From: Actinomycetota bacterium
Lineage (GTDB): Bacteria; Actinomycetota; Actinomycetes; S36-B12; UBA5976
DNA length: 14,874 nucleotides
Direction: 5' to 3'
Assembly: GCA_009702945.1 (NCBI GenBank)
Contig: WLGZ01000008.1
Span: forward strand, 1 to 14,874
The stretch's first letter is position 1. Each line of letters opens with the position of its first letter. Positions 1 to 6,761 of the stretch are shown here, in pieces. The translations under genes and the position numbers were made by a program. Under the pieces are notes generated by a model, which did not search any database, had not been told where the DNA came from, and worked only from the letters and a program-made list of their open reading frames with translations.

Positions 1-195
1 AAGAGTCAGGTTCGAACTGTTGATCGCTCGGAGCGAATCAGAACTTATAACTTCCCAGAAAACCGATTGGCTGATCACCGCGTTGGATTCAAGAGCAATA
101 ATCTTGATGCCGTAATGAATGGTGACTTAGATCCAGTAATTGGTGCTTGCATGGAAGCGGACACCAAAGAGCGCCTAGCAACTTTGGGTGACTAA
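1..195 (+). CDS. prfA: Peptide chain release factor 1 (RF1), C-terminal end only
   Basis: Only the last 64 codons are present, in frame from base 1 to a TAA stop; the GGQ loop and codon-recognition domain lie upstream of the window. The visible tail carries the segment RSERIRTYNFPENR (residues 9-22 of the fragment), then LADHRVGF and GDLDPVI. This is the RF1 C-terminal signature; RF2 has a different segment here. RF1 ends translation at UAA and UAG by triggering peptidyl-tRNA hydrolysis in the ribosome. The next gene, only 6 bases downstream, is prmC, whose product methylates the glutamine of the GGQ motif in release factors, so enzyme and substrate are almost certainly co-transcribed. The call is firm despite truncation. 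Confidence 0.95.
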   Translation, partial: KSQVRTVDRSERIRTYNFPENRLADHRVGFKSNNLDAVMNGDLDPVIGACMEADTKERLATLGD

Positions 196-201
196 TCATT
201 T

Positions 202-1101
202 ATGAGTTCGGATCCGCGAAATGCGATAAGTAAGGCAGCACTCTTACTAACTGAGGCACAAGTGTCCAGTCCGCAAGTAGACGCTGAATTTCTTCTTGCC
301 CATGTCCTTGGAGTTGAAAGAAATCAATTAACTTCCGTTAACCAGATTTCAGACGAACAGCTTTTTGAATATGAAAACTTGGTGGCCAGACGGGCCAATC
401 GCGTCCCACTTCAGCATTTAACTGGCATTGCATATTTCAGACATCTTGAACTTGCCGTTGGTCCTGGAGTTTTTGTGCCAAGACCTGAGACTGAGCTACT
501 TGTTGAAGCAGCAATCAAGCATTTGAAAACTGTTAGCTCGCCTCGAATCGCTGTTGATCTTTGTGCAGGTAGCGGAGCAATTGCACTTTCCTTGGCTTTG
601 GAAGTTCCCGGAACTACAGTTCATGCAGTCGAGTTGTCTGATGATGCTTTCAAATGGCTTACTCACAACGTGGTGGATCATGCTGCAAAACTTGAAGCAG
701 CTGAATCACACGTGATCGTTCACCATGGCAATGCCGGTGACCAATCTTTGTTGAGTGAACTTTTCAATCAAGTCGATGCCTTAGTTTCTAATCCGCCTTA
801 CATTCCAAGCGAGATGATTCCACGCGATCCCGAAGCCCGCGATCACGATCCAGCGATTGCACTCTTTAGTGGAGCCGATGGACTAGATGTTGCGCGCGAA
901 GTTGTTGTAGTTGCGGCCGAGCTGCTTAAGCCTGGTGGCTTTGTTGGCATGGAACATGCCGATGTGCAAGGGGAGAGCATGCCTGCACTTTTTGCTGCCA
1001 TGCCAAATACCTGGACGAATGTAAGAGACAATTTGGATTACAACAAACTTCCTAGATTCACTACGGCCGTTAGGTCTGTAGGCGATGGCGTAGGAAGATA
1101 G
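202..1101 (+). CDS. prmC: Release factor glutamine N5-methyltransferase
   Basis: This 299-residue protein is a class I SAM-dependent methyltransferase of the HemK/PrmC family, which methylates the GGQ glutamine of RF1 and RF2 in the cytoplasm. An N-terminal helical release-factor-binding domain (about 1-85) holds the family segment PLQHLTG (69-75). RPETE follows at 94-98, the SAM-binding loop DLCAGSGA is at 119-126, and the catalytic NPPY, which binds the target glutamine amide, is at 197-200. Length is slightly above the usual 280. The ATG at 202 follows the prfA stop by 6 bases and has a moderate ribosome binding site (GGGTGA, inside the prfA end). The next gene starts 4 bases after the stop, so prfA, prmC and tsaC look like one transcription unit. 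All key residues are intact. Confidence 0.95.
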   Translation: MSSDPRNAISKAALLLTEAQVSSPQVDAEFLLAHVLGVERNQLTSVNQISDEQLFEYENLVARRANRVPLQHLTGIAYFRHLELAVGPGVFVPRPETELLVEAAIKHLKTVSSPRIAVDLCAGSGAIALSLALEVPGTTVHAVELSDDAFKWLTHNVVDHAAKLEAAESHVIVHHGNAGDQSLLSELFNQVDALVSNPPYIPSEMIPRDPEARDHDPAIALFSGADGLDVAREVVVVAAELLKPGGFVGMEHADVQGESMPALFAAMPNTWTNVRDNLDYNKLPRFTTAVRSVGDGVGR

Positions 1102-1105
1102 TTAC

Positions 1106-1762
1106 ATGTCACAGGTTTACAAAGTTGATGCGCAGACTTCTGCAGCTGACATTGCATTAGCGGTTGATGCTGCAATTTCTGCCGTCAAAGCTGGCGGGCT
1201 CGCAGTCATTCCAACTGATACTTCATATGCCGTGATTTGTGATGCCTTCAATAACGGCGCAATTACTAAGTTGCGAATGGCTAAGAAACAGAATTCCGAT
1301 ATTGCGTTGCCTATCGCAGCCGGTTCAATTGAAACTATTCGTGGTGTTGCAAAGTTTTCAACGATTGCAAATGACTTAGCCAGTGCACTGTGGCCAGGTC
1401 CGTTGACACTGCTAACGGTTGCGCAGGATTCGTTGTCGTGGAACATCGGTCAGGCCGGATCTGCGTTAGCAGTTCGGGTTCCACATCATGAGGTTGCACA
1501 GGCTGTGTTAGCAGGAGTTGGGCCAACAGTTATGACCGGCGCCCAGACCATGGGACAGGCCGCGGTCCAGACTGTGGAACAAGCCCAAGCAGGCCTTTCC
1601 GATTTCGTCGATGTGTATTTAGATGGTGGGCAGTTAAGTGCCAGAATCTCAACGGTTATCGATGCCACGACCGATCATGTGCGCATGGTTCGAAGCGGTG
1701 AGCTCTCGTTAGCGCAAATTCGCGCAGTCCTGCCTTCGGTAATTGACGCATCTGCGTCCTAA
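1106..1762 (+). CDS. tsaC: TsaC/Sua5/YwlC-family protein (threonylcarbamoyl-AMP synthase fold), atypical active site
   Basis: The family makes L-threonylcarbamoyl-AMP from threonine, bicarbonate and ATP, the first step of tRNA t6A37 modification. The 218 residues cover the YrdC domain with no long Sua5 C-terminal domain. Family landmarks are VIPTDT (34-39), LWPGPLTLL (95-103), VRVP (123-126), VYLDGG (170-175) and STVID (182-186). The position between prmC and glyA/wecA matches the actinobacterial gene. The oddity is in the substrate-binding residues: PTDTVYG reads PTDTSYA (36-42), the KxR motif reads K60-K-Q62, and SxN reads G145-A-Q147. Only the lysine of that tetrad remains. The reading frame is intact and the ribosome binding site is good (TAGGAAG, 1091-1097), so it is expressed rather than decayed. 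Family membership is firm; the usual activity is uncertain. Confidence 0.85.
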   Translation: MSQVYKVDAQTSAADIALAVDAAISAVKAGGLAVIPTDTSYAVICDAFNNGAITKLRMAKKQNSDIALPIAAGSIETIRGVAKFSTIANDLASALWPGPLTLLTVAQDSLSWNIGQAGSALAVRVPHHEVAQAVLAGVGPTVMTGAQTMGQAAVQTVEQAQAGLSDFVDVYLDGGQLSARISTVIDATTDHVRMVRSGELSLAQIRAVLPSVIDASAS

Positions 1763-1775
1763 GTCGCAAGCCCCT

Positions 1776-1803
1776 AGAATTGGTAAACCGCGGGGATGCG
1801 GTC
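1776..1803 (+). promoter_or_regulatory. Candidate glyA -10 box and 5' mRNA hairpin
   Basis: A -10-like TAGAAT lies at 1776-1781. Seven bases on, where transcription would begin, an inverted repeat starts: ACCGC (1788-1792), loop GGGGAT, GCGGT (1799-1803). A transcript from here would carry a small hairpin at its very 5' end, then an unstructured leader with AAAGGTGA before the glyA ATG at 1825. No good -35 is seen: TTGACG at 1743-1748 is 27 bases away, which is too far. The inverted repeat is plain in the sequence; the promoter is inference. Confidence 0.35.
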
Positions 1804-1824
1804 AAAACGTTAAAGGTGAAAACA

Positions 1825-3090
1825 ATGAGCAATACTTTCTTTGGATCTGACTTCGATGAGTTGAATGCGACCGATCCTGAAATTGCAAACGTTCTTTTGG
1901 ACGAGCTAACTCGCTTGCGCACTGGCATTCAGTTGATTGCATCCGAGAATTACACTTCACCTGCAGTTTTGACAGCACTTGGTTCTACCTTGAGCAACAA
2001 GTACGCCGAAGGTTACCCAGGCAAGCGCTACTACGGCGGTTGTGAGGTAGTCGACGTAGCCGAGACCATCGGTATTGAACGTGCAAAATCTCTTTTTGAT
2101 GCAGATCACGCAAACTTGCAGCCACACTCAGGTGCTAGTGCAAACATCGCAGTTTTCGGTGCATTCCTAAAACCAGGTGATACTTACCTGGCAATGGCAC
2201 TACCTCACGGTGGCCACTTAACACATGGTGCAGGTGTTTCATATTCAGGCAAGTGGTTCAACCCAGTTCACTACGGAGTTGCCGAAGGATCTGAAAACAT
2301 TGATTACGATCAACTTCGCGCTTTAGCTCGTGAACACAAGCCAAAGATGATCATTGCCGGCGGTTCAGCAATTCCTCGCCTAATTGATTTCAAGGCAATC
2401 CGCGAGATTGCAGATGAAGTTGGCGCAATCATGCACGTTGATGCCGCACACTTCATCGGACTTGTTGCAGGTAAAGCAATTCCATCTCCAGTTCCATATG
2501 CAGACGTTGTTTCGTTTACAACACATAAAGTTTTGCGTGGCCCACGTTCAGGAATGATCTTGTGCAAGGAAGAGCATGCAGCTGCAATCGATAAGGCCGT
2601 ATTCCCGATGATGCAGGGTGGCCCGATGATGCACGTAATTGCAGCCAAGGCAGTTGCATTGAAGGAATGTGCTACTCCGGAATATCAGAAGTACGCAAAG
2701 GACGTAATTGTTAACGCCCAGGCATTGACTGCGGGTCTTGCTGCCGAAGGTATGCGCCCAGTTACTGGTGGAACAGATACTCACTTAGCACTTCTTGATC
2801 TTCAAGGAATTGATGTGAGCGGCAAGGAAGCCGAACAGCGTGCCGGTGATTCTGGAATTGTTTTGAACAAGAATTCAATCCCTTACGATCCAAAGCCAGC
2901 TGCTGTTACTTCAGGTGTTCGCGTTGGTACTCCTTCACTTACAACTCAAGGTATGGGCGTTCCTGAAATGGCGACAATCGCAAGCATGATTGGTCGCGCA
3001 GTTAAGTCTGATAACCCTGCTGTACATGCGGAAATTAAGGCAGAAGTCCTAGATCTAACTGCGAAGTTCCCGGCATACCCGCGTCCTTAA
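1825..3090 (+). CDS. glyA: Serine hydroxymethyltransferase
   Basis: This PLP enzyme interconverts serine and glycine while loading a one-carbon unit onto tetrahydrofolate, feeding purine, thymidylate and methionine synthesis in the cytoplasm. From the chosen start it has 421 residues, the usual length. Landmarks are LIASENY near the N terminus, NKYAEGYPGKRYYGG, the PLP-ring aspartate in VDAAHF (about 205-210) and the Schiff-base lysine in TTHKVLRGPRSG (K235). The reading frame extends back to an ATT at 1780, but the ATG at 1825 has a proper ribosome binding site (AAAGGTGA, 1812-1819) and gives the normal SHMT N terminus. A glyA copy between tsaC and wecA is also seen in streptomycetes. Catalytic residues look intact. 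Confidence 0.96.
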   Translation: MSNTFFGSDFDELNATDPEIANVLLDELTRLRTGIQLIASENYTSPAVLTALGSTLSNKYAEGYPGKRYYGGCEVVDVAETIGIERAKSLFDADHANLQPHSGASANIAVFGAFLKPGDTYLAMALPHGGHLTHGAGVSYSGKWFNPVHYGVAEGSENIDYDQLRALAREHKPKMIIAGGSAIPRLIDFKAIREIADEVGAIMHVDAAHFIGLVAGKAIPSPVPYADVVSFTTHKVLRGPRSGMILCKEEHAAAIDKAVFPMMQGGPMMHVIAAKAVALKECATPEYQKYAKDVIVNAQALTAGLAAEGMRPVTGGTDTHLALLDLQGIDVSGKEAEQRAGDSGIVLNKNSIPYDPKPAAVTSGVRVGTPSLTTQGMGVPEMATIASMIGRAVKSDNPAVHAEIKAEVLDLTAKFPAYPRP

Positions 3091-3104
3091 CTAGATCTGG
3101 GGTC

Positions 3105-3117
3105 TAACCTTTATCTA
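3105..3117 (+). promoter_or_regulatory. Candidate leaderless promoter -10 for the wecA-like gene
   Basis: TAACCT at 3105-3110 sits 6 bases before the ATG at 3117, the spacing expected if transcription starts at or next to the start codon. No ribosome binding site lies at a usable distance (a GGGG is about 15 bases away), and the protein N terminus MREYLL matches actinobacterial relatives, so the start itself is not in doubt. There is no recognisable -35. Leaderless genes with only a TANNNT box are common in Actinobacteria; this one is inferred. Confidence 0.35.
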
Positions 3118-4214
3118 TGCGTGAGTATTTATTGTGTTTGGCAGCTGCCGCTGCCGTCACATATTTACTAACTCCTACGGCTCGCGCATTAGCAATTCGC
3201 TTTGGCGCCATGGCAGACGTGAGAGATCGCGATGTCCACATTTTCCCAACACCACGCTGGGGCGGACTAGCCATGTTGGCCGGCCTTGGAGTTGCAATCA
3301 TTTTGGCGAGCCAACTGCCTTTAATGTCAACCATCTTCAATGACCGTCGTCAGATATACGCATTGATTATCGGTTGCCTAATCATCGTCGCCTTAGGCGT
3401 AATCGATGACAAGTTTGGGTTAGATGCCCCAACAAAACTTGTGGGACAAATCTTGGCTGCCGGAACTATGGCAATGCAAGGCGTGACTTTAGTTTGGTTA
3501 CCGATTCGTGGAACTTTTATTCTTGATCCGACAACTTCGGTATTGCTTACTGTGTTAGTTGTGTTAGTAAGTATCAACGCAGTGAACATGGTGGATGGTT
3601 TGGACGGCTTAGCTGCCAGCATTGTTTTAGTTGGTGCTGGCGCATTCTTTGCCTACTCTTACTTTCTCTCGGTCGCCAATGGTTATCAGCGTGCGGCACT
3701 GGCAACTTTGGTGTCAGCTTCATTGATTGGAATGTGCGCTGGATTCTTACCGCACAACTGGTATCGGGCTCGAGTGTTTATGGGGGACACCGGATCAATG
3801 TTGATAGGTCTATTGATGGCAGCCTCGTCGATCATGCTCACCGGACAAGTTGATCCAGGTGGATTAAGTGGCGGAACATTGCTGCCCGCGTTCTTGCCGA
3901 TCGTTCTTCCACTCTCAATTCTGGCTGTTCCGTTACTTGACTTGCTGTTGGCAGTAGTCCGAAGAACCCGAAAAGGCCGTTCCCCGTTTGCACCAGACAA
4001 AGAACATCTGCATCACCGCCTGCTCAAGTTGGGCCATGGCCAAGAGCGCGCAGTTTTGATCATGACCGCGTTTACTGGATTACTTGCATTTGGCGCAGTA
4101 AGTACTGCCTTTGTCCCGGTTTGGGTTACCGGATTAGGGGCAGGCTTAGGTGTGGTCGCACTTGCCAGCTGGGTGCTCAATCCACCTCGCACTAGAACCA
4201 GAGCAAGAACCTAA
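3117..4214 (+). CDS. wecA: Polyprenyl-phosphate N-acetylhexosamine-1-phosphate transferase (WecA/Rfe type)
   Basis: This integral membrane enzyme of the MraY/WecA/TagO family transfers a sugar-1-phosphate, typically GlcNAc-1-P from UDP-GlcNAc, onto undecaprenyl or decaprenyl phosphate. That step starts the linkage unit of a wall polysaccharide at the inner membrane face. The 365 residues contain about ten hydrophobic segments. Catalytic landmarks are the aspartate pair D97-D98 (VIDDKFGLD), NMVDGLDGLA (157-166), FMGDTGS (221-227) and the cytoplasmic histidine loop HLHHRLL (297-303). A basic loop VRRTRKGR precedes the last motif, and the tail ends in Arg/Thr-rich residues. MraY itself is unlikely because the HLHH form is typical of WecA/Rfe and the position upstream of the atp operon matches actinobacterial rfe. 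The exact sugar and lipid cannot be read from sequence. Confidence 0.93.
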   Translation: MREYLLCLAAAAAVTYLLTPTARALAIRFGAMADVRDRDVHIFPTPRWGGLAMLAGLGVAIILASQLPLMSTIFNDRRQIYALIIGCLIIVALGVIDDKFGLDAPTKLVGQILAAGTMAMQGVTLVWLPIRGTFILDPTTSVLLTVLVVLVSINAVNMVDGLDGLAASIVLVGAGAFFAYSYFLSVANGYQRAALATLVSASLIGMCAGFLPHNWYRARVFMGDTGSMLIGLLMAASSIMLTGQVDPGGLSGGTLLPAFLPIVLPLSILAVPLLDLLLAVVRRTRKGRSPFAPDKEHLHHRLLKLGHGQERAVLIMTAFTGLLAFGAVSTAFVPVWVTGLGAGLGVVALASWVLNPPRTRTRART

Positions 4215-4271
4215 ATTGAATGTTAAGTACCGCCCGTCACTAACCGAGAGCTAAATGAGAGACTGATTTTT

Positions 4272-4709
4272 ATGACAAGCCAACGCCTAATTCTTCGAGC
4301 AGCCATTCCAACTTTTATAGTTGGCGCATTGGCGACAATCACTGGGTTTATTTCCAGTGGTACCAAGGGCTTAATTGCTGGAGTGTTCGGTACCTTACTT
4401 GTCGTGATTTTCTTCACAGCCGGACAACTGGCACTGGATAAAGTCATCCGCACCAATCCAGGAATTGCCACTTCGATGGCCTTATTGCTTTATTTGATCA
4501 AAGTCGCGGTCTTATTTGTTTTGTTGCTTCTGTTTAAGGACACTGAAGCCTTCGATACCAAGGTATTCGCCGCAACCATCGTTTCCTGCACGATCGTTTG
4601 GCTAGTTGCAGAAACCTGGGCATTTGCCACAGCAAAAGTCCTTTATGTCGAGCCTGGATCTGGTCCTGATATACGACCGGTTGATACCTCCCAGCCAAAA
4701 GATTTGTGA
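4272..4709 (+). CDS. atpI: AtpI-like ATP synthase accessory membrane protein
   Basis: This 145-residue protein has four predicted membrane segments (about 7-28, 32-54, 66-90 and 99-120) and a short polar tail. The position between wecA and the ATP synthase genes, the size and the four-helix layout match AtpI (UncI), a protein that assists c-ring assembly but is not part of the finished enzyme. Sequence motifs in this family are weak, so the call rests mainly on topology and place. The ATG at 4272 has only a modest ribosome binding site (GAGAG about 10 bases upstream). The 57 bases before it hold TTGAAT at 4216-4221 but no matching -10 at standard spacing, so I cannot place the main operon promoter with confidence. 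Confidence 0.75.
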   Translation: MTSQRLILRAAIPTFIVGALATITGFISSGTKGLIAGVFGTLLVVIFFTAGQLALDKVIRTNPGIATSMALLLYLIKVAVLFVLLLLFKDTEAFDTKVFAATIVSCTIVWLVAETWAFATAKVLYVEPGSGPDIRPVDTSQPKDL

Positions 4710-4731
4710 CCTTGTGAAATTAATCGCAAAG

Positions 4732-4756
4732 CCAGGGGTCAGTTCTGCACCCCTGG
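4732..4756 (+). promoter_or_regulatory. Perfect 8-bp stem-loop between atpI-like and atpZ-like genes
   Basis: CCAGGGGT (4732-4739) pairs perfectly with ACCCCTGG (4749-4756) around the 9-base loop CAGTTCTGC. It lies in the 72-base gap between the two accessory genes. The following bases (GAAATACC) are not a U-run, so it is not a standard intrinsic terminator. A -10-like GATAAT (4765-4770) follows, but with no clear -35. Possible roles are an RNA-processing or stability element, a partial attenuator, or a protein-binding palindrome. Confidence 0.5.
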
Positions 4757-4781
4757 AAATACCTGATAATCTGGCGGAGCA

Positions 4782-5051
4782 ATGAAGGAAGACGGAGCTG
4801 AATTCCCCAACAGCACCGACAACCGCGAAACATCAGACATGGCCTGGCGTTCAGTTAGTAACTTAACTGCCGGGTTATTGCTGTATGGCGGACTTGGTTG
4901 GTTTCTCGGACAAAAGTTCGGACACCAAAACGCTTTCATAGCCGCTGGATCAATTCTTGGAATTGGCTTAGCGCTTTACCTCACCTACGCACGCGTTTCG
5001 GCAATGGATCGAAACACCACTACGAGTGACCGGAGGAAAGACCAGCAATGA
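4782..5051 (+). CDS. atpZ: AtpZ-like small membrane protein
   Basis: An 89-residue protein with a polar N terminus (1-24), two hydrophobic helices (about 26-43 and 50-68) joined by a short loop GQKFGHQN, and a charged tail. The glycine-rich pattern GLLLYGGLGWFLGQKFG followed by GSILGIGLALYL matches the AtpZ / Fo-accessory family, often encoded at the head of atp operons and linked to Mg/Ca transport or Fo assembly. The ATG at 4782 has a good ribosome binding site (GGCGGAG, 4773-4779). Its stop overlaps the atpB start by 4 bases (ATGA), so it is translationally coupled to subunit a. The relation to AtpZ is by pattern; its exact role is unproven. Confidence 0.72.
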   Translation: MKEDGAEFPNSTDNRETSDMAWRSVSNLTAGLLLYGGLGWFLGQKFGHQNAFIAAGSILGIGLALYLTYARVSAMDRNTTTSDRRKDQQ

Positions 5052-5881
5052 GTGTAGTTAAGTTAAGCGGTGACAGTTCCTGTCCCGTAACACCACACCT
5101 GAATTCAGGTTGCGGTTTTCCTGCACCAAACGCTGAAATCTTTTTTCTAGAGCCATACACAACTTTGAATGTCTTTGGCATGGAGTTTGTAATTGGCAAA
5201 ACTTCAATTCTTGCTGCCTTAGTTTCCTTGATCGTGGCAACGTTTTTCTTAGCTGCTGCCCGCCCACGCAAAATGGTGCCAGGCAAGTTGCAGTCACTCG
5301 GCGAACAGGCTTACTTGTTTGTCCGCGATCAAATTGCTCGTGAAGTAATTGGCAAAGACGGCGATCGTTTCGTGCCGTTCCTAGGTTCCCTTTTCTTCTT
5401 TGTTTGGATTTCAAACTTGATGGGTGTTATCCCAGGTGCGCAATTCCCAATCATGTCCAGCTTGGCTTTTCCGGTTTCCCTGACTCTGATGGTCTACGCG
5501 ACCTACATGTACATCGGTATGAAACATCAAGGTCCAATCAGATTCTTTACCAGCGCAATGTTCCCTCCAGGTGTGCCAAAGGCAATGTATGTCTTGCTCG
5601 CACCACTTGAACTGCTACAACTTGTTGTTACTCGCCCTGTTACTCAGGCGATCCGTTTGTTTGCAAACATGTTCGCTGGTCACTTGCTGCTTACGACATT
5701 CACTTTGGCGGCTTACTACTTGCTTTCCCCATCCATCATCAGCGGCCTAGGTTCGGTCACTTCTTTTGGAGTTACCGTAGTTCTAACCGGATTCGAAATG
5801 TTTATTCAAGGACTCCAGGCATTCATCTTTACGCTTTTGACTGCCGTTTACATTGGTGGATCGTTACACGCAGAACATTAA
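5048..5881 (+). CDS. atpB: F1Fo ATP synthase subunit a
   Basis: Subunit a forms the two proton half-channels of Fo beside the c ring. The 277 residues have about six hydrophobic helices. The key arginine is R203 in IRLFANMFAGH (202-212), followed by the last-helix pattern GLQAFIFTLLTAVYIG with the conserved glutamine. FFFVWISNLMGVIPG and PLELLQLVVTRPVTQ are further family segments. The N-terminal periplasmic stretch contains two cysteines (C12, C22). The start overlaps atpZ by ATGA, with GGAGG at 5032-5036. A 95-base gap with a strong stem-loop follows before atpE. Membrane location and role are firm. Confidence 0.96.
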   Translation: MSVVKLSGDSSCPVTPHLNSGCGFPAPNAEIFFLEPYTTLNVFGMEFVIGKTSILAALVSLIVATFFLAAARPRKMVPGKLQSLGEQAYLFVRDQIAREVIGKDGDRFVPFLGSLFFFVWISNLMGVIPGAQFPIMSSLAFPVSLTLMVYATYMYIGMKHQGPIRFFTSAMFPPGVPKAMYVLLAPLELLQLVVTRPVTQAIRLFANMFAGHLLLTTFTLAAYYLLSPSIISGLGSVTSFGVTVVLTGFEMFIQGLQAFIFTLLTAVYIGGSLHAEH

Positions 5882-5932
5882 GATTTTTCAATTGAGCAAT
5901 CGATTGGAACTTGCAAGACAGAAAGTAAACCT

Positions 5933-5957
5933 GAGTTACTGGACAAGCCAGTAACTC
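5933..5957 (+). promoter_or_regulatory. Perfect 10-bp stem-loop in the atpB-atpE gap
   Basis: GAGTTACTGG (5933-5942) pairs perfectly with CCAGTAACTC (5948-5957) around the 5-base loop ACAAG. It ends 4 bases before the atpE ribosome binding site AGAAGGA (5962-5968). No U-run follows, so it is not a terminator. Two smaller perfect palindromes lie upstream in the same gap, CAATCGATTG (5897-5906) and CTTGCAAG (5910-5917). The likely role is to protect or process the atpE message, or keep its start region open, raising output of the c subunit. Confidence 0.6.
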
Positions 5958-5976
5958 TCGACAGAAGGAATAAGTT

Positions 5977-6204
5977 ATGTCAGTGCTAGCAGAAGTAACC
6001 GGCTCGATCGGTTCAATTGGCTACGGCCTTGCAGCTATCGGTCCAGGCGTTGGTATCGGAATCATCTTCGGTAACGGTGTGCAAGCTATTGCACGTCAGC
6101 CAGAGGCTTACGGCGTTATCCGCCAGAACATGATTCTTGGCTTCGCGCTAACTGAAGCCCTTGCTCTAATCGGCTTCGTTGTCCCATTCGTTTTTGGTGC
6201 TTAA
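5977..6204 (+). CDS. atpE: F1Fo ATP synthase subunit c
   Basis: A 75-residue hairpin of two membrane helices; several copies form the rotor ring. Helix 1 carries the glycine repeat GPGVGIGIIFGNG (22-34), the cytoplasmic loop is RQP (40-42), and the essential ion-carrying carboxylate is E60 in ALTEALAL. The sodium ligands of Ilyobacter-type rings are absent: the helix-1 glutamine position is I27, and A61 follows E60 where those rings have Ser or Thr. The ring should therefore carry protons. The ATG is preceded by AGAAGGA (5962-5968) and by a 10-bp stem-loop. The residue count is close to the usual actinobacterial length. Confidence 0.97.
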   Translation: MSVLAEVTGSIGSIGYGLAAIGPGVGIGIIFGNGVQAIARQPEAYGVIRQNMILGFALTEALALIGFVVPFVFGA

Positions 6205-6212
6205 TTCAAATC

Positions 6213-6230
6213 GAGGTTTAACCTACCGTG
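6213..6230 (+). promoter_or_regulatory. Small hairpin covering the atpF ribosome binding site
   Basis: The only ribosome binding site for atpF is GAGG (6213-6216), 11 bases before a GTG start at 6228. AGGT (6214-6217), TTA, ACCT (6221-6224) can fold into a 4-bp hairpin that hides it; the repeat reads as the palindrome AGGTT-T-AACCT. A hidden site, long spacing and a GTG start should all lower initiation, fitting the low copy number of subunit b after the abundant c subunit. The repeat is seen; the effect is inferred. Confidence 0.35.
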
Positions 6231-6761
6231 TTTAACATCATCGCTGCTGAATCTGAAGTCAACATCCTGCGCTTGCCGCTAGATGAATTGATTATCGGAA
6301 CACTTGCGTTTGCCATTGTTTTCTTCGCGCTTGCAAAGTTTGCATTCCCTGCAATCAGCAAGACTCTTGAAGACCGTGCCGATGCAATTGAAGGTGGGCT
6401 AGCGCGCGCAGAAAACTCGCAAGCAGAGGCTGCGGCCATGCTCGAGCAATACCGCGCTCAACTAGCTGACGCCCGAGGTGAAGCTGCAACAATTCGAGCC
6501 GAAGCACAAGCTGAAAAAGCAGCCATGATTGAAAGTGCTCGTGGTGAAGCAGCAACAGCTGCCGCATCAGTAACCGAGCGCGCTCAGGCTCAGATTGAAG
6601 CCGAGCGTAGTCAAGCCATGGCATCGCTACGTCGCGACGTAAGTGAACTGGCCTTAACACTGGCTGGCAAAGTCGTAGGGGAATCCCTAACTGACGATGC
6701 TCGCGCACGTGCTTCGGTTGACCGCTTCATCGCAGACCTAGAAGTTGAGGCAGCTAAGTAA
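6228..6761 (+). CDS. atpF: F1Fo ATP synthase subunit b
   Basis: The peripheral stalk subunit that holds F1 against Fo. The 177 residues have one N-terminal membrane helix (about 19-42, ending KFAFPAI) and a long alanine- and glutamate-rich coiled coil (about 48-150) with almost no helix breakers. The family C terminus ELALTLAGKVVGESL and VDRFIADLE binds delta. It begins with GTG at 6228; the encoded N terminus MFNIIAAESE fits actinobacterial relatives, and no in-frame ATG lies before the membrane helix. Only one b gene is present and it is not fused to delta as in mycobacteria, so the stalk is probably a b homodimer. Its TAA shares a base with the next ATG. Confidence 0.95.
   Translation: MFNIIAAESEVNILRLPLDELIIGTLAFAIVFFALAKFAFPAISKTLEDRADAIEGGLARAENSQAEAAAMLEQYRAQLADARGEAATIRAEAQAEKAAMIESARGEAATAAASVTERAQAQIEAERSQAMASLRRDVSELALTLAGKVVGESLTDDARARASVDRFIADLEVEAAK

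Noticed and set aside
1780..1824. Longer glyA start at an ATT codon
   Set aside because: It adds 15 residues not expected in SHMT, while the ATG at 1825 has a good ribosome binding site.
1763..1824. Glycine riboswitch before glyA
   Set aside because: Only 62 bases with one small hairpin; far too short and lacking the paired aptamer structure.
4732..4756. Stem-loop as an intrinsic terminator
   Set aside because: No U-run follows and the operon genes continue right after it.
5977..6204. Sodium-type c ring
   Set aside because: The helix-1 glutamine position is Ile and the residue after E60 is Ala, so sodium ligands are missing.
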